From NCBI GenBank assembly GCA_002256145.1, contig NKIP01000026.1, positions 1-49,646 on the forward strand: 49,646 nucleotides of DNA, read 5' to 3'. The translations under genes and the position numbers were made by a program. Positions 17,683-26,500 of the stretch are shown one piece after another (the stretch's first letter is position 1; each line of letters begins with the position of its first letter). The notes under the pieces are model-generated. The model ran no database searches and was not told the DNA's origin. It worked only from the letters and a program-made list of their open reading frames with translations. This stretch comes from Comamonadaceae bacterium PBBC1 (lineage in GTDB: Bacteria; Pseudomonadota; Gammaproteobacteria; Burkholderiales; Burkholderiaceae_C).

Positions 17683-18576
17683 TCAAGGCGCTGGCAGCGG
17701 GCTGGCTTGTTGAAACCATTGGCTGATTTCAGTGCCGTTCCAGAACACCACACCGGGTTGCTTGGCCAAAAATTCCAGCATCATTTCAAAATAGCGGATG
17801 CGGTGCGCAGCGCCCGAAATGTAAGGGTGAACCCCAAACGCCATGATGCGGGCACTGTCGGCCGACTCGGCGTACAGCCGCTCAAACGCATCTTGGGTGC
17901 GCACCAGCATCGCGTCCGAACGCTCGTGCGAGGTCAGCATGATGTTGATGTCGTTGAGCTCGATGGTGTAGGGCACCGACACCAGCGGTCCATGTTTCGT
18001 GTGCACGTATTGCGGTTGGTCATCGAGCACCCAGTCGCCAAACCAGGACATGCCCAGTTCTTTGATCAGGTCGGGGGTCTCCAGCGTCTGGCTGCGGCCC
18101 GGGCCCAACCAGCCTTGCGGGCGTGTGCCTGTGAAGCGGGTCAGCACGTCCAGCGTCTGCTGCATCATGGCCCGCTCGTCCGGAATCTTCTGGATCGGGA
18201 TTTGCTCGTAGCAATGCGCCATGAACTCCCAGCCAGCGTCCAGCGCGGCTTGGGTCACGCGTGGGCGGGTTTCGCACACTTTGGCATTGATCGACAGGGT
18301 TGGGCGAACGCCCACGTTTTTGAAAGCGTCCATGAGTCGCCAAACGCCCACGCGCATGCCGTATTCATGCCAGGTCCAGTTGGGCACATCGGGCACGGGC
18401 GCTTGGCCCCCGGGTGGCGGCGAGACCATGCGCGGCATGGGGCGCGAAATGTCCCACTCTTCGATGTTGACCACCGGCCAGACCACCAGCCGAACACCTT
18501 CGGGCAGGAGCAAGGGGGGGCGATCGACGATGGCGGAAAAAGGCAAGCGGTCTTGCGGGCGCAGCACGTCGCTCAT
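17683..18576 (-). CDS. Polysaccharide-deacetylase-fold hydrolase (PuuE-like)
   Basis: NodB-fold protein of 297 residues, starting at the ATG at 18576, two bases after the upstream Bug stop and preceded by GGTGGAG. It shows the motifs WHEYGMRVGVWRLMDAF, PTLSINAKVCETRPRV and AGWEFMAHCYEQ. The usual zinc site of carbohydrate deacetylases (Asp-Asp and HxxxH) is not intact: the second motif reads H-C-Y-E-Q. This pattern is typical of the PuuE-type, metal-independent allantoinase-like branch that opens cyclic amides. The neighbouring amidase supports a role in degrading a ring or chain with amide bonds. The exact substrate is unknown. Confidence 0.85.
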   Translation of the reverse strand: MSDVLRPQDRLPFSAIVDRPPLLLPEGVRLVVWPVVNIEEWDISRPMPRMVSPPPGGQAPVPDVPNWTWHEYGMRVGVWRLMDAFKNVGVRPTLSINAKVCETRPRVTQAALDAGWEFMAHCYEQIPIQKIPDERAMMQQTLDVLTRFTGTRPQGWLGPGRSQTLETPDLIKELGMSWFGDWVLDDQPQYVHTKHGPLVSVPYTIELNDINIMLTSHERSDAMLVRTQDAFERLYAESADSARIMAFGVHPYISGAAHRIRYFEMMLEFLAKQPGVVFWNGTEISQWFQQASPLPAP

Positions 18577-18578
18577 GT

Positions 18579-19562
18579 TCAGTTCACTCCACCGGGAATC
18601 GAAGCGGCAATTTGCCGCAACTTGGCCGTCTCGGTGCGGATTTCTTGCACCATTTGATCCGGCGTGCTGCCCACCAGGCTCATGCCCATGCCGTTGAGCC
18701 TGCGCTGCACATCCGGGTCGGCCAGCGCGGTCTTGACCGAGGCATTGAGCCGCGCCTGGATGTCGGCGGGCAAGCCTTTGGGGGCAAACAGGCCCACCCA
18801 ATAGGTCAGGTCGTAACCCGTCAAACCACCTTCGCTGAGCGTGGGCATGTCGGGGTAACGTGGATCACGCACCGAACTGGTGGTGCCCAGCAAACTAACT
18901 TTGCCCGCATCGATTTGGGGTTTGGCAGCGCCATCAAAAATGACCTGACAGACACCTGCCAGCACATCTTGCATGCCAGGTCCAGAGCCTTTGTAAGGCA
19001 CATGCACCATGTCGACCTTGGCCATGGCATTGAACAACTCACCTGCAAAATGGAGACCACTGCCCATGCCCGAAGTGGCGTAATTGATCTTGCCCTTGTT
19101 TTTGAGGTCGCGGGCATAAGCCAGGAATTCGGGCAAAGTTTTGGCGGGCACCGTCGGGTTGACCACCATCAGCAAGCCGTATTTGCCCACCAGTGAAATC
19201 GGCGTGAAGTCGCTGACCGGGTCATACGACAAAGACTTTTCCACCACCGCCATGTAGGTCTTGGTGCCGTTGGTGGTCATCAGCAACTGATAACCATCAG
19301 GGGCCATTTTGGTGACGGCTTCGCTGCCAATGCGGCCACCGCCCCCGGCCCGGTTTTCAATGACGATGTTTTGCCCCAGATTGCGCGACATGGCTTCGGC
19401 AATGATGCGACTGGCCTGGTCGGAAAATCCGCCCGCGGCGTAAGGCACGATGGCCTTGATGGGGCGATGGGGGTAACTTTGCGCCTGGGCCAACAGGGCA
19501 GATGTGCCCAGCAGCAGACCCACACCCCAAACTGCCCAGCGTTGGTGTCCAAAAGTCATCAT
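18579..19562 (-). CDS. Bug-family TTT substrate-binding protein (receptor 2)
   Basis: Periplasmic receptor of 327 residues. Signal peptide MMTFGHQRWAVWGVGLLLG ends LAQAQ. Then come SYPHRPIKAIVPYAAGGFSD, NIVIENRAGGGGRIGSEAV, DGYQLLMTTNGT and MVHVPYKGSGPGMQDVLAG, all Bug signatures. It is the first gene of the operon with the deacetylase-like protein, amidase, hydrolase and cupin. The IclR regulator at 19799 is transcribed divergently 236 nt away. The operon probably imports the compound its enzymes break down. No membrane components of the transporter are adjacent. Confidence 0.93.
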   Translation of the reverse strand: MMTFGHQRWAVWGVGLLLGTSALLAQAQSYPHRPIKAIVPYAAGGFSDQASRIIAEAMSRNLGQNIVIENRAGGGGRIGSEAVTKMAPDGYQLLMTTNGTKTYMAVVEKSLSYDPVSDFTPISLVGKYGLLMVVNPTVPAKTLPEFLAYARDLKNKGKINYATSGMGSGLHFAGELFNAMAKVDMVHVPYKGSGPGMQDVLAGVCQVIFDGAAKPQIDAGKVSLLGTTSSVRDPRYPDMPTLSEGGLTGYDLTYWVGLFAPKGLPADIQARLNASVKTALADPDVQRRLNGMGMSLVGSTPDQMVQEIRTETAKLRQIAASIPGGVN

Positions 19563-19720
19563 CTGACCAACCCCTTCTTTGTCTCGTGTTGTGTTTGCCT
19601 GTGGCTTTTCAGCTCAAAAAAAGACGACCACAGATTCAAAAACCAGTATGCGTGCTGTGTTTTGAGTTGGCAATCAGGGCGTTCCCTTTTGCACCCTGCC
19701 TCGCACAAGCACTCGTCAAA

Positions 19721-19756
19721 TATTCCGAATTATGGAATACTTGGAAAATTTCGAAC
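19721..19756. promoter_or_regulatory. Candidate IclR-type operator
   Basis: In the 236-nt gap between the divergent Bug operon and IclR gene, TATTCC (19721-19726) and GGAATA (19734-19739) form an inverted repeat with 7-nt spacing. Directly beside it TGGAAAATTTCGA resembles the TGGAAA/TTTCCA type sites bound by IclR-family proteins. Position and symmetry suggest autoregulation and control of the minus-strand operon. Confidence 0.5.
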
Positions 19757-19798
19757 GATGACAACAGTGCGAACCAAGCAAAGAGGCATCCTCCTGAC

Positions 19799-20641
19799 AT
19801 GAAGACCCCTCCCAAAAACGAAGGTGCTCAAAGCATTGGTCGTGCGGCCTTGTTGCTGCGAACACTGTCCACTTTCGGATCGCTAGGCGCGTCGCTGATG
19901 CAAATTTGCACTTTGACGCAGTTGCCCAAAGCCACGGTGCACCGCATTTTGTCGGCCATGCAAGAGGAACACTTGGTCGAGCGGCCCTGGGGCACACGCC
20001 ACTATCGACTGGGACCCGAGGTCTATGCCTTTGGCATGTCGGTGCTCAATGTTTTTGACATCAAAACCATCGCCCAACCCTCTTTCGAACGGCTGGCCCA
20101 AGCCACGGGCGAAACGGTGTATTTAGGGATTCGCTGCGGTTACGACGCGGTGTGTCTGGACAAGCGACAAGGGCACCTGCCACAAAACGCCGAAATATTG
20201 CAAATCAATGACCGATGGCCCATGGGCATTGGCTCTTTCAGCTTGGCCATCCTGGCCCATTTGCCCAACGATGAAATTGCCGACATCGTGGCCTTCAACC
20301 GACTGCGCAGCGGCGAAGACAAGACTTTTAGCAAACTGACTGGCAGCATTCACAACACCCTGAAAAATGGCTATGCCTTGACCAAAACCCGCTCTGCCCG
20401 CGGCATTTCGGGCATCGCTGTGCCCATTTTTGACCGGCGTCGCTATCCGATTGCCTCCTTGTGCGCTGTCTCGACCTTGGACCGCATGAAGGGCAGCTAC
20501 CTGAGCGGACTGGCCACCACTTTGCGACACGAAGCGGACATCATGTCCGCCCAATACGAGCTGGCCCGCATGAACCCGGCACAAGCCGAAACCTGGCGCA
20601 CCGCCATCAAAGACCCCCCGCCACAACGCATCGCTTTTTGA
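19799..20641 (+). CDS. IclR-family transcriptional regulator (1)
   Basis: Regulator of 280 residues. The ATG at 19799 is chosen because the upstream in-frame stretch is not protein-like. The N-terminal winged helix-turn-helix covers about residues 13-75 (SIGRAALLLRTLSTFG, then LTQLPKATVHRILSAM as recognition helix, LVERPWGTRHYRLGPEVYAFG). The C-terminal ligand-binding domain includes TGETVYLGIRCGYDAVCLDKRQG and RSARGISGIAVPIFDRRRYPIASLCAV. It lies between the divergent amidase operon and the co-directed Bug/monooxygenase genes and could control both. Confidence 0.92.
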   Translation: MKTPPKNEGAQSIGRAALLLRTLSTFGSLGASLMQICTLTQLPKATVHRILSAMQEEHLVERPWGTRHYRLGPEVYAFGMSVLNVFDIKTIAQPSFERLAQATGETVYLGIRCGYDAVCLDKRQGHLPQNAEILQINDRWPMGIGSFSLAILAHLPNDEIADIVAFNRLRSGEDKTFSKLTGSIHNTLKNGYALTKTRSARGISGIAVPIFDRRRYPIASLCAVSTLDRMKGSYLSGLATTLRHEADIMSAQYELARMNPAQAETWRTAIKDPPPQRIAF

Positions 20642-20716
20642 GCACCTCCAGCGTTTGGCCGAAGCCGCCCAAGCCATGAAATACCTCCAATCCCAAATTC
20701 CACATCACGGAACTTT

Positions 20717-20740
20717 GTCATTGGTCAATGTTGACCTGAC
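20717..20740. promoter_or_regulatory. Palindromic operator-like site before Bug/monooxygenase genes
   Basis: GGTCAA-TG-TTGACC (20723-20736) is a perfect palindrome, flanked by GTCA (20717-20720) and TGAC (20737-20740) as a second shell. It lies 47 nt before the Bug start, where an operator or activator site is expected. The binding protein is unknown; the IclR protein just upstream is a candidate. Confidence 0.45.
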
Positions 20741-20782
20741 TTTTAAAATGGCCGCACGATTAACCAAAGATGGAGACTGGGC

Positions 20783-21751
20783 ATGAAGAAATTGGTGCGA
20801 TTTCTAAAGTGGGGCCTGCTGGCCCCTTTGGGTTTGTGCCTGGGACTGGTTCATGCTCAAGGCTTTCCGATCAAACCCATCAAAATTGTGGTGCCCTTTG
20901 GACCTGGCGGTTCAGGCGACATCACGGCACGCGCCTTTGGCCAGTACCTGGAAGCGCAATTCAAGCAAGGCGTGGTCATTGAAAACAAGGCCGGTGCCAA
21001 CGGCATTTTGGGCACAGAAGCCGTCAAAAATGCCCCGGCCGACGGGTACACGCTGCTGCTGACCACCAACACCACGCTGGCCGCCAACCTGAGTCTGTAC
21101 AAAAAGGTGCCTTATGAGCCCCTCAAAGATTTTGAGCACTTGGGCCAATTCGGCACTGCCGCCTCGGTGGCCATGGTCAGCAAAGACTCCGGGATTCGCA
21201 CCCCCGCCGATCTGACGGCTTACGCCAAAGCCAATCCGGGCAAGGTGTTTTTTGGTCATTACAACTCGGCCTCGCAGATGACGGCCGAGATGTTCAAGGT
21301 CAAGACCGGCGCCCCCATGACCGGCATTCCCTACAAGAGCATTGGCTCGGCTTTGCAAGACTTTTATGGCGGCCAGTTGCAGGTGCTGTTTTTGGAGTAC
21401 CTGCCAGCCATGGCACACATCGACAACCCCAAGGCCACCGCCATTGGCGTGACCGGTGCCACCCGCTTTAAACCTTGGCCCAACGTGCCCGCCATTGGCG
21501 AGACTTACCCCGGTTATGAACTGGGCTTCTTCTTGGGCCTGGCCGCCCCAGCAGGCACACCCCCCGATGTGGTGAAAAAACTGGACGGCGCCATCGCCTC
21601 GGCCCTCAAGGACGAGGGCTTCCTGGCCCGCTTGGCGCAATTGGGCTTGGAGCCCTCCAAGGTATCCAAGGCCGAATATCCTCGCTTCATTCAAAGTGAA
21701 ATCACCCGCTGGGCCCAGGTCATCAAAGACGCTGGCATCAAGCCCGAATAA
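20783..21751 (+). CDS. Bug-family TTT substrate-binding protein (receptor 3)
   Basis: Periplasmic receptor of 322 residues. Signal peptide MKKLVRFLKWGLLAPLGLC with cleavage after VHAQ. Bug motifs: FPIKPIKIVVPFGPGGSGD, VVIENKAGANGILGTEAV, DGYTLLLTTNTT and GIPYKSIGSALQDFYGG. GGAG precedes the ATG by eight bases. The flavin-dependent monooxygenase starts 27 nt downstream, so the ligand is likely its substrate or a precursor. Only the receptor is present here; transporter membrane subunits are elsewhere. Confidence 0.93.
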   Translation: MKKLVRFLKWGLLAPLGLCLGLVHAQGFPIKPIKIVVPFGPGGSGDITARAFGQYLEAQFKQGVVIENKAGANGILGTEAVKNAPADGYTLLLTTNTTLAANLSLYKKVPYEPLKDFEHLGQFGTAASVAMVSKDSGIRTPADLTAYAKANPGKVFFGHYNSASQMTAEMFKVKTGAPMTGIPYKSIGSALQDFYGGQLQVLFLEYLPAMAHIDNPKATAIGVTGATRFKPWPNVPAIGETYPGYELGFFLGLAAPAGTPPDVVKKLDGAIASALKDEGFLARLAQLGLEPSKVSKAEYPRFIQSEITRWAQVIKDAGIKPE

Positions 21752-21778
21752 CCCCCCTACACCACCACAGGATTTGCC

Positions 21779-22921
21779 ATGCGTCTCGGCTACTTCACCA
21801 TGCCCTTGCACCCTTTTGAAAGGGACACCACAGAAACACTGCACGAGGACCGGCAGACCATCATCTTGGCTGATCAGCTCGGTTTTTACGATGCATTTGT
21901 GGGCGAGCATTTGACCGACAAAGCCGAAAACGTGACCAACAGCTTGTTGTTTTTGGCCTCCCTGATCCCGGAAACCAAAACCATCAAGCTGGGCAGCGGC
22001 ACCTCCAATTTGTCGCACTCGCACCCCACGCTGCTGGCCTCGCAAGCGGCCATGTTTGACCACTTGGCCAAGGGCCGATTCATCTTTGGCATCAGCCCGG
22101 GGGCCTTGGCCTCGGACGCCGAAGCGCTGGGCATTCTTGACCAAGACCGCAACAAAATGTTCGCCGAAGCGATCGATGTGATCCTGGCCATTTGGGAGCG
22201 CGAGCCCCCCTACAACATCGACTTTCCGGACAACCGCTTCAAGGTGAGCACACAGGTCACCTCTGTCCCCGAAATCGGCCGGGGCTTCTTGATGAAGCCG
22301 TTCCAAAAACCCCGGCCAGAAATTGTCGGCACAGTGGTGGCCCCCTTCTCCAAGGGCGTGATTGCCATGGGCAAGCGCGACTTTCACCCCATGTCGGCCA
22401 ACTTCTTGATGGACCACTGGTTGAACAGCCATTGGGACAACTACTGCGAAGGCAAGACCTCGGTGGGCCAGACGGCCAACCCCGCAGACTGGCGCGTGGC
22501 ACGCACGATTTTTGTGGCCGACGATGCGGCCACCGCCCAACGCTATGGCCGCGCAGACGCCAACAGCCCTTACCGCTATTACTACCGCCAGATGTTGACG
22601 AAGATGATGATGTCCAAGCGTCACGTCATCTTCAAGAAACACACCGACGAAGACGACCGCCACGTCACACTCGATCGCTTGCTGGACGAGTTGGTCATCA
22701 CCGGCACCGTCAACGAAGTGGTCGACAAAATCCTGGCCTTGCGCGAGAAAGTCGGCCCCTTTGGTGAAATCGTATATGCCGGTATGGACCTGGTCGATCC
22801 AGCCCTGGGCCGCCGATCGATGGAGCTGATGGCCAACGAGGTGATGCCACGGGTGAACCAGGCCTTGGGGCTGGGTTCAGTGATCAACGCCAACGCGCCT
22901 GTGGAAACCACTGCGGCATGA
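21779..22921 (+). CDS. LLM-class flavin-dependent monooxygenase (limonene monooxygenase-like)
   Basis: Luciferase-like monooxygenase of 380 residues, using reduced flavin and O2 to oxygenate a small organic substrate. It opens MRLGYFTMPLHPFERD and has ILADQLGFYDAFVGEH, TIKLGSGTSNLSHSHPTLLA, GRFIFGISPGALASDAEALG and a C-terminal LDELVITGTVNEVVDKIL, the family's usual order. The pattern is close to what I know of limonene 1,2-monooxygenase-type enzymes, but true substrate is unproven. The next gene is a flavin reductase whose ATG overlaps this stop by 4 nt (ATGA), so the pair forms a two-component monooxygenase. Confidence 0.88.
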   Translation: MRLGYFTMPLHPFERDTTETLHEDRQTIILADQLGFYDAFVGEHLTDKAENVTNSLLFLASLIPETKTIKLGSGTSNLSHSHPTLLASQAAMFDHLAKGRFIFGISPGALASDAEALGILDQDRNKMFAEAIDVILAIWEREPPYNIDFPDNRFKVSTQVTSVPEIGRGFLMKPFQKPRPEIVGTVVAPFSKGVIAMGKRDFHPMSANFLMDHWLNSHWDNYCEGKTSVGQTANPADWRVARTIFVADDAATAQRYGRADANSPYRYYYRQMLTKMMMSKRHVIFKKHTDEDDRHVTLDRLLDELVITGTVNEVVDKILALREKVGPFGEIVYAGMDLVDPALGRRSMELMANEVMPRVNQALGLGSVINANAPVETTAA

Positions 22922-23427
22922 CCCCGCAGGCCTTTCGGCAACTGATGCGCCTGCATCCGGCGGCTGTGAACATCATCGCCACGGGCCATGCGCCTCACCG
23001 CACGGGCATGACGGTGTCTGCCTTCATGTCCTTGGGGGTCGAGCCCCCCACGGTGGTCTGCGCCATCAACCGCAGCGCTTTCACCTACGCGCACATGGCC
23101 GACAACCAGGTGTTCAGCGTGAACACGCTCTCGGTGGCGCACATCGAACTGGCCAAACGCTTTGCAGGTCAAGCCCAGGTTTTTGGTGACGAACGTTTTG
23201 AGGCCCCGCAATGGGCCAACTTCGACTCAGGCTCCCCCTGCCTGCGCAGCGCCGTCATGAGCCTGGAATGCCGCTTGATCCGCCAAATTCAGGAAAGCAC
23301 ACACTGCCTGATGATCGGTGAAGTCATTTCTGGCCGCTACGACGACATGGCTCAGCCCTTGCTCTACCGCGACGGCCAGTGGGTGACCACCAGCGACGAT
23401 CTGCTGATGGTACCTATTGAGCGCTGA
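22918..23427 (+). CDS. Flavin reductase (monooxygenase partner)
   Basis: Protein of 169 residues of the flavin reductase-like (HpaC/RutF) FMN-binding family. It supplies reduced FMN or FAD to an oxygenase. The fold is recognisable from AAVNIIATGHAPHRTGMTVSAFMSLGVEPPTVVCAIN, FSVNTLSVAHIELAKRFAG and the end CLMIGEVISGRYDD, with Leu-Tyr-Arg-Asp-Gly (LLYRDGQW) as in relatives. It overlaps the LLM monooxygenase stop by ATGA, so translation is coupled and it is almost certainly that enzyme's electron donor. Confidence 0.9.
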   Translation: MTPQAFRQLMRLHPAAVNIIATGHAPHRTGMTVSAFMSLGVEPPTVVCAINRSAFTYAHMADNQVFSVNTLSVAHIELAKRFAGQAQVFGDERFEAPQWANFDSGSPCLRSAVMSLECRLIRQIQESTHCLMIGEVISGRYDDMAQPLLYRDGQWVTTSDDLLMVPIER

Positions 23428-23539
23428 ATAACCTTACGTTGAACATCCATCCATAGAACATTCTTGCATTGAAATTCAACGCCTTGTACGAAAAGCAATA
23501 AAGCGATGGGTATTCATTGCATGGCATTCCCATCATGGA

Positions 23540-26500
23540 TCAACCAATGACCGCAAAGTCGGTGTAAGTCAACACGGGATGCAGTGTTGTACCCAACACT
23601 GCGACTTGAACCGCTGTGCTGGCACCTGTGCCATCGGCGTCATAGTAGAGCGCTCCCGTTGTGTTGTTGTAGATCAATCGGTCGGTTGCATCATGCGCGG
23701 CATTGACATTGGCTCCTGACCAGAAGGCATCAATGCCCAGTGCACCCAAGGGAGCGGCTGACAGACCGGTAAAAATGGCACGACTGAATTGCAGCACGTC
23801 CACGCTCGAAGCAAAGTCACTGACTGTGTCTCTGTTGGTCGTTCCGTTGGCGACCACATCGAAAATGAACCAGTCGATGCCCGCCCCCCCTGTCAATGTA
23901 TCGTTGCCATTGCCACCTTTGAGTTGATCAAAACCGGCAGCACCATTGAGCACGTCATTGCCAGCATTGCCCACCAAAATGTTCGCATTCGCATCTCCGG
24001 TCAATGTATCGGCAGCAGATCCACCCAGCACGCCTTCAATGCCGGTGACTGTGTCAGTTCCTCCTGCGCCCGTGTTTTGGGCACTGAGCAAACCCAAATT
24101 GACCGTGATCGCAGTGGTCACGGTGGTGTAATCAGCATAATCAAATCCACTGCCACCGTTGAGAACGTCATTGCCCGCTCCACCCTGGAGTGTGTCATTG
24201 CCCAGCCCACCGGTGAGGACGTTGGCACCTGCATTGCCCACCAAGGCAATGCCATAGGTCAGTGCGCTCGCGTTCACATTCAGCGCAGTGGTGGCCGTGC
24301 TGACAGCAGTGGCTGCTGTGCCCGTGCCAATCACCACTTTTTCAATGCCCAAATCACCCGCGTACAGCGTCAGTGTGCTGTTGGCCACGGCCGAGGTGAA
24401 GCGCACTTCGTCGGATCCCACAAGACCGCTGTCGTTGAATTCAGCTGCACCGTGGTCTGCCGTGGCAGCCACGATGTAAAGGTCTGAGCCTGCGCCGCCG
24501 TCCATCAGGTCTGTGCCGCCAGCCCCAGTCATTGTGTCGTTGCCACCCCATCCGGAAATCAGATCTACACCGGTCGTGCCATTGAGTGCATCTGCATTGA
24601 CTGTGCCGGTGATCTGGTTGCCAGCAGGTGTCGTCATGAAATCGTAGATATTGGTTCCTGCGTAGGCGTTGCCTGCCAAGTCTCTGACTGCACCATTGCC
24701 GAAGACAACAAAGTAGCGTGTATTGTTGGCGAGGTTGTTGGTCGGGTCCAGTGTGAGTGTTGCGTTTGTGATTGAAATTCGGTTGCTCAGTGCAGCATCA
24801 AAGCTTTCAACCAGCGTGCCCGTTGACGACCCCGAATACAGACTGATTGAGCCTGTACCCCGTGCAAGGGCTTCAGTCATGGTTAAAACAATGTTGGATC
24901 CCACGGCGACAAGGCTGGCTCCATCTGCAGGGCTGAAGGCGGTGACAGTGGGCGCAATGGTGTCAACCACCAGTGTGCCCGTCGGATTCATGGCATTGAA
25001 ACCTGCCGCAATCACGCTGTTACCGGCCAGATCGGTGATGTTCCCGTTCAATGAATCGGTCAATGCGGTCGCCAGATCAGCCGTGTCCTGGCCAGATGCA
25101 GCGGTGTAACTGAAAGTCAGTGTGTTCGTGCCTGAGCCACTTGTATAGCTTGCAGTACCCAAATTGGACAGGGCAACGGTGGGCGTGCCAGAGACGGTCA
25201 CGCTTTCGCTGAGCGTGATGACCAGAGATACTGAATCGCCAGCTTTGAGTGTCCCGTCGTTTGAGCCGTAGGCCACCGAGATCACGGTCGGTGCGGTTGT
25301 GTCCACCACAACGCTGCCGAGTGGGTTGATGCCGTCAAGATCAGTGTCCGCCAATGCATTGCCTGCTGCATCGGCAATGCCCCCGCTGAGTGCATTGTTC
25401 AAAGCCGTTGCCAAGTCAGCACTGTTCTCACCCGCCGCCACGGTGTAGCTGAACGTCAGGATGTTGGTGCCCGTGCCACCTGTGTAGCTTGCAATTGCGC
25501 CGTTTGACAGGGTAATGCTCGGTGAACCTGAAATATTGACCGATTCGCTCAAGGTGAGCACCAGAGATACTGTTTCGCCAGCCTTGAGTGTGCCGTCGTT
25601 GATGCCGTAGTCGACCGAGGTGACGGTGGGCGCAGTCGAGTCTTGCGCAGGTGGAGGCTCCGCAGCAGCGACCACAAAGATCGTGTGACCTGTGGTTGAG
25701 AGGTTTCCATCATGGACAGTGAAACTCAGTTCAACAGGGCCCGTGAATCCCGTGTCGGGTGTGAAGGTCCACGTCCCGTCACCGTTATCGCTGAACGTAC
25801 CTCCTGCATCAGGGGTCAAATCGGCAATTGCGAGCGTGTCTCCGTCCGGATCGCTGAACCCTAGCAACAAGTCTGCAACCGCAATCGTGTAAGGGGTGTC
25901 TATGGTTGCAAAGGGTAAGACTGCTGTGCAGTTGCCATCGGGGGATTGGTTGAGATCGATGTTCAAGTGAGAAAAACTGTCTTGATAAAGCTCCATGCCA
26001 TCTGTGTTGCCGCAGAAGTCATTCCAAGCAGCCATGACCTTGGCAAAGGTGGATGCATCGGCCATGTCTTTGCAGGTGGTTTGAACGATGTCAAGTTCCG
26101 CTGGGCCAATGCCCGTCAGCAATGTTCCTATCTGGATTTTGTTGCCAAGATTGATGGTGAGGCCTTGACTGGCTGCATCCATCACAGCCAGGGTGAGGTT
26201 GAATACCGAAGGATCTGAGGCCGAAGCGGCCATGGCCAGTTGGCCACAGATCTTGAGAACCTTCAACGCTGTCGCGTCAATCGGGTTGATGCCAAGAATC
26301 GCAAGCGGGTCATAGGTTTTGAGATTGATATCTGGCAAACCCAGCACAGTCTTGATGGCCATGGTCGCCTCGTTGGCGCTGAAACCCAGTTCGATCGCAT
26401 GACTCAAAAGCGTGGTCAAGGGGTTTTGAACGCCTGCACCTGCAGGCGAAGAAAGCTGTACCAAAGAAATCGCCAGACCGGTTTTTGCCGCAACGGTCAA

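Noticed and set aside
20912..22663. Long minus-strand open frame opposite Bug receptor and monooxygenase
   Set aside because: It is antisense to two well-recognised genes, and its His/Gly/Gln-rich composition is that of a shadow of GC-rich codons.
23505..23534. GATGGG/CCCATC hairpin after the flavin reductase, beside the RTX stop
   Set aside because: Stem of 6 with an 18-nt loop and no T-tract; too weak to call a terminator.
23800..24300. Short, regularly spaced repeats suggesting CRISPR-like array
   Set aside because: They translate as GGxGxDxxx calcium-binding nonapeptides in the minus-strand gene and vary at codon third positions.
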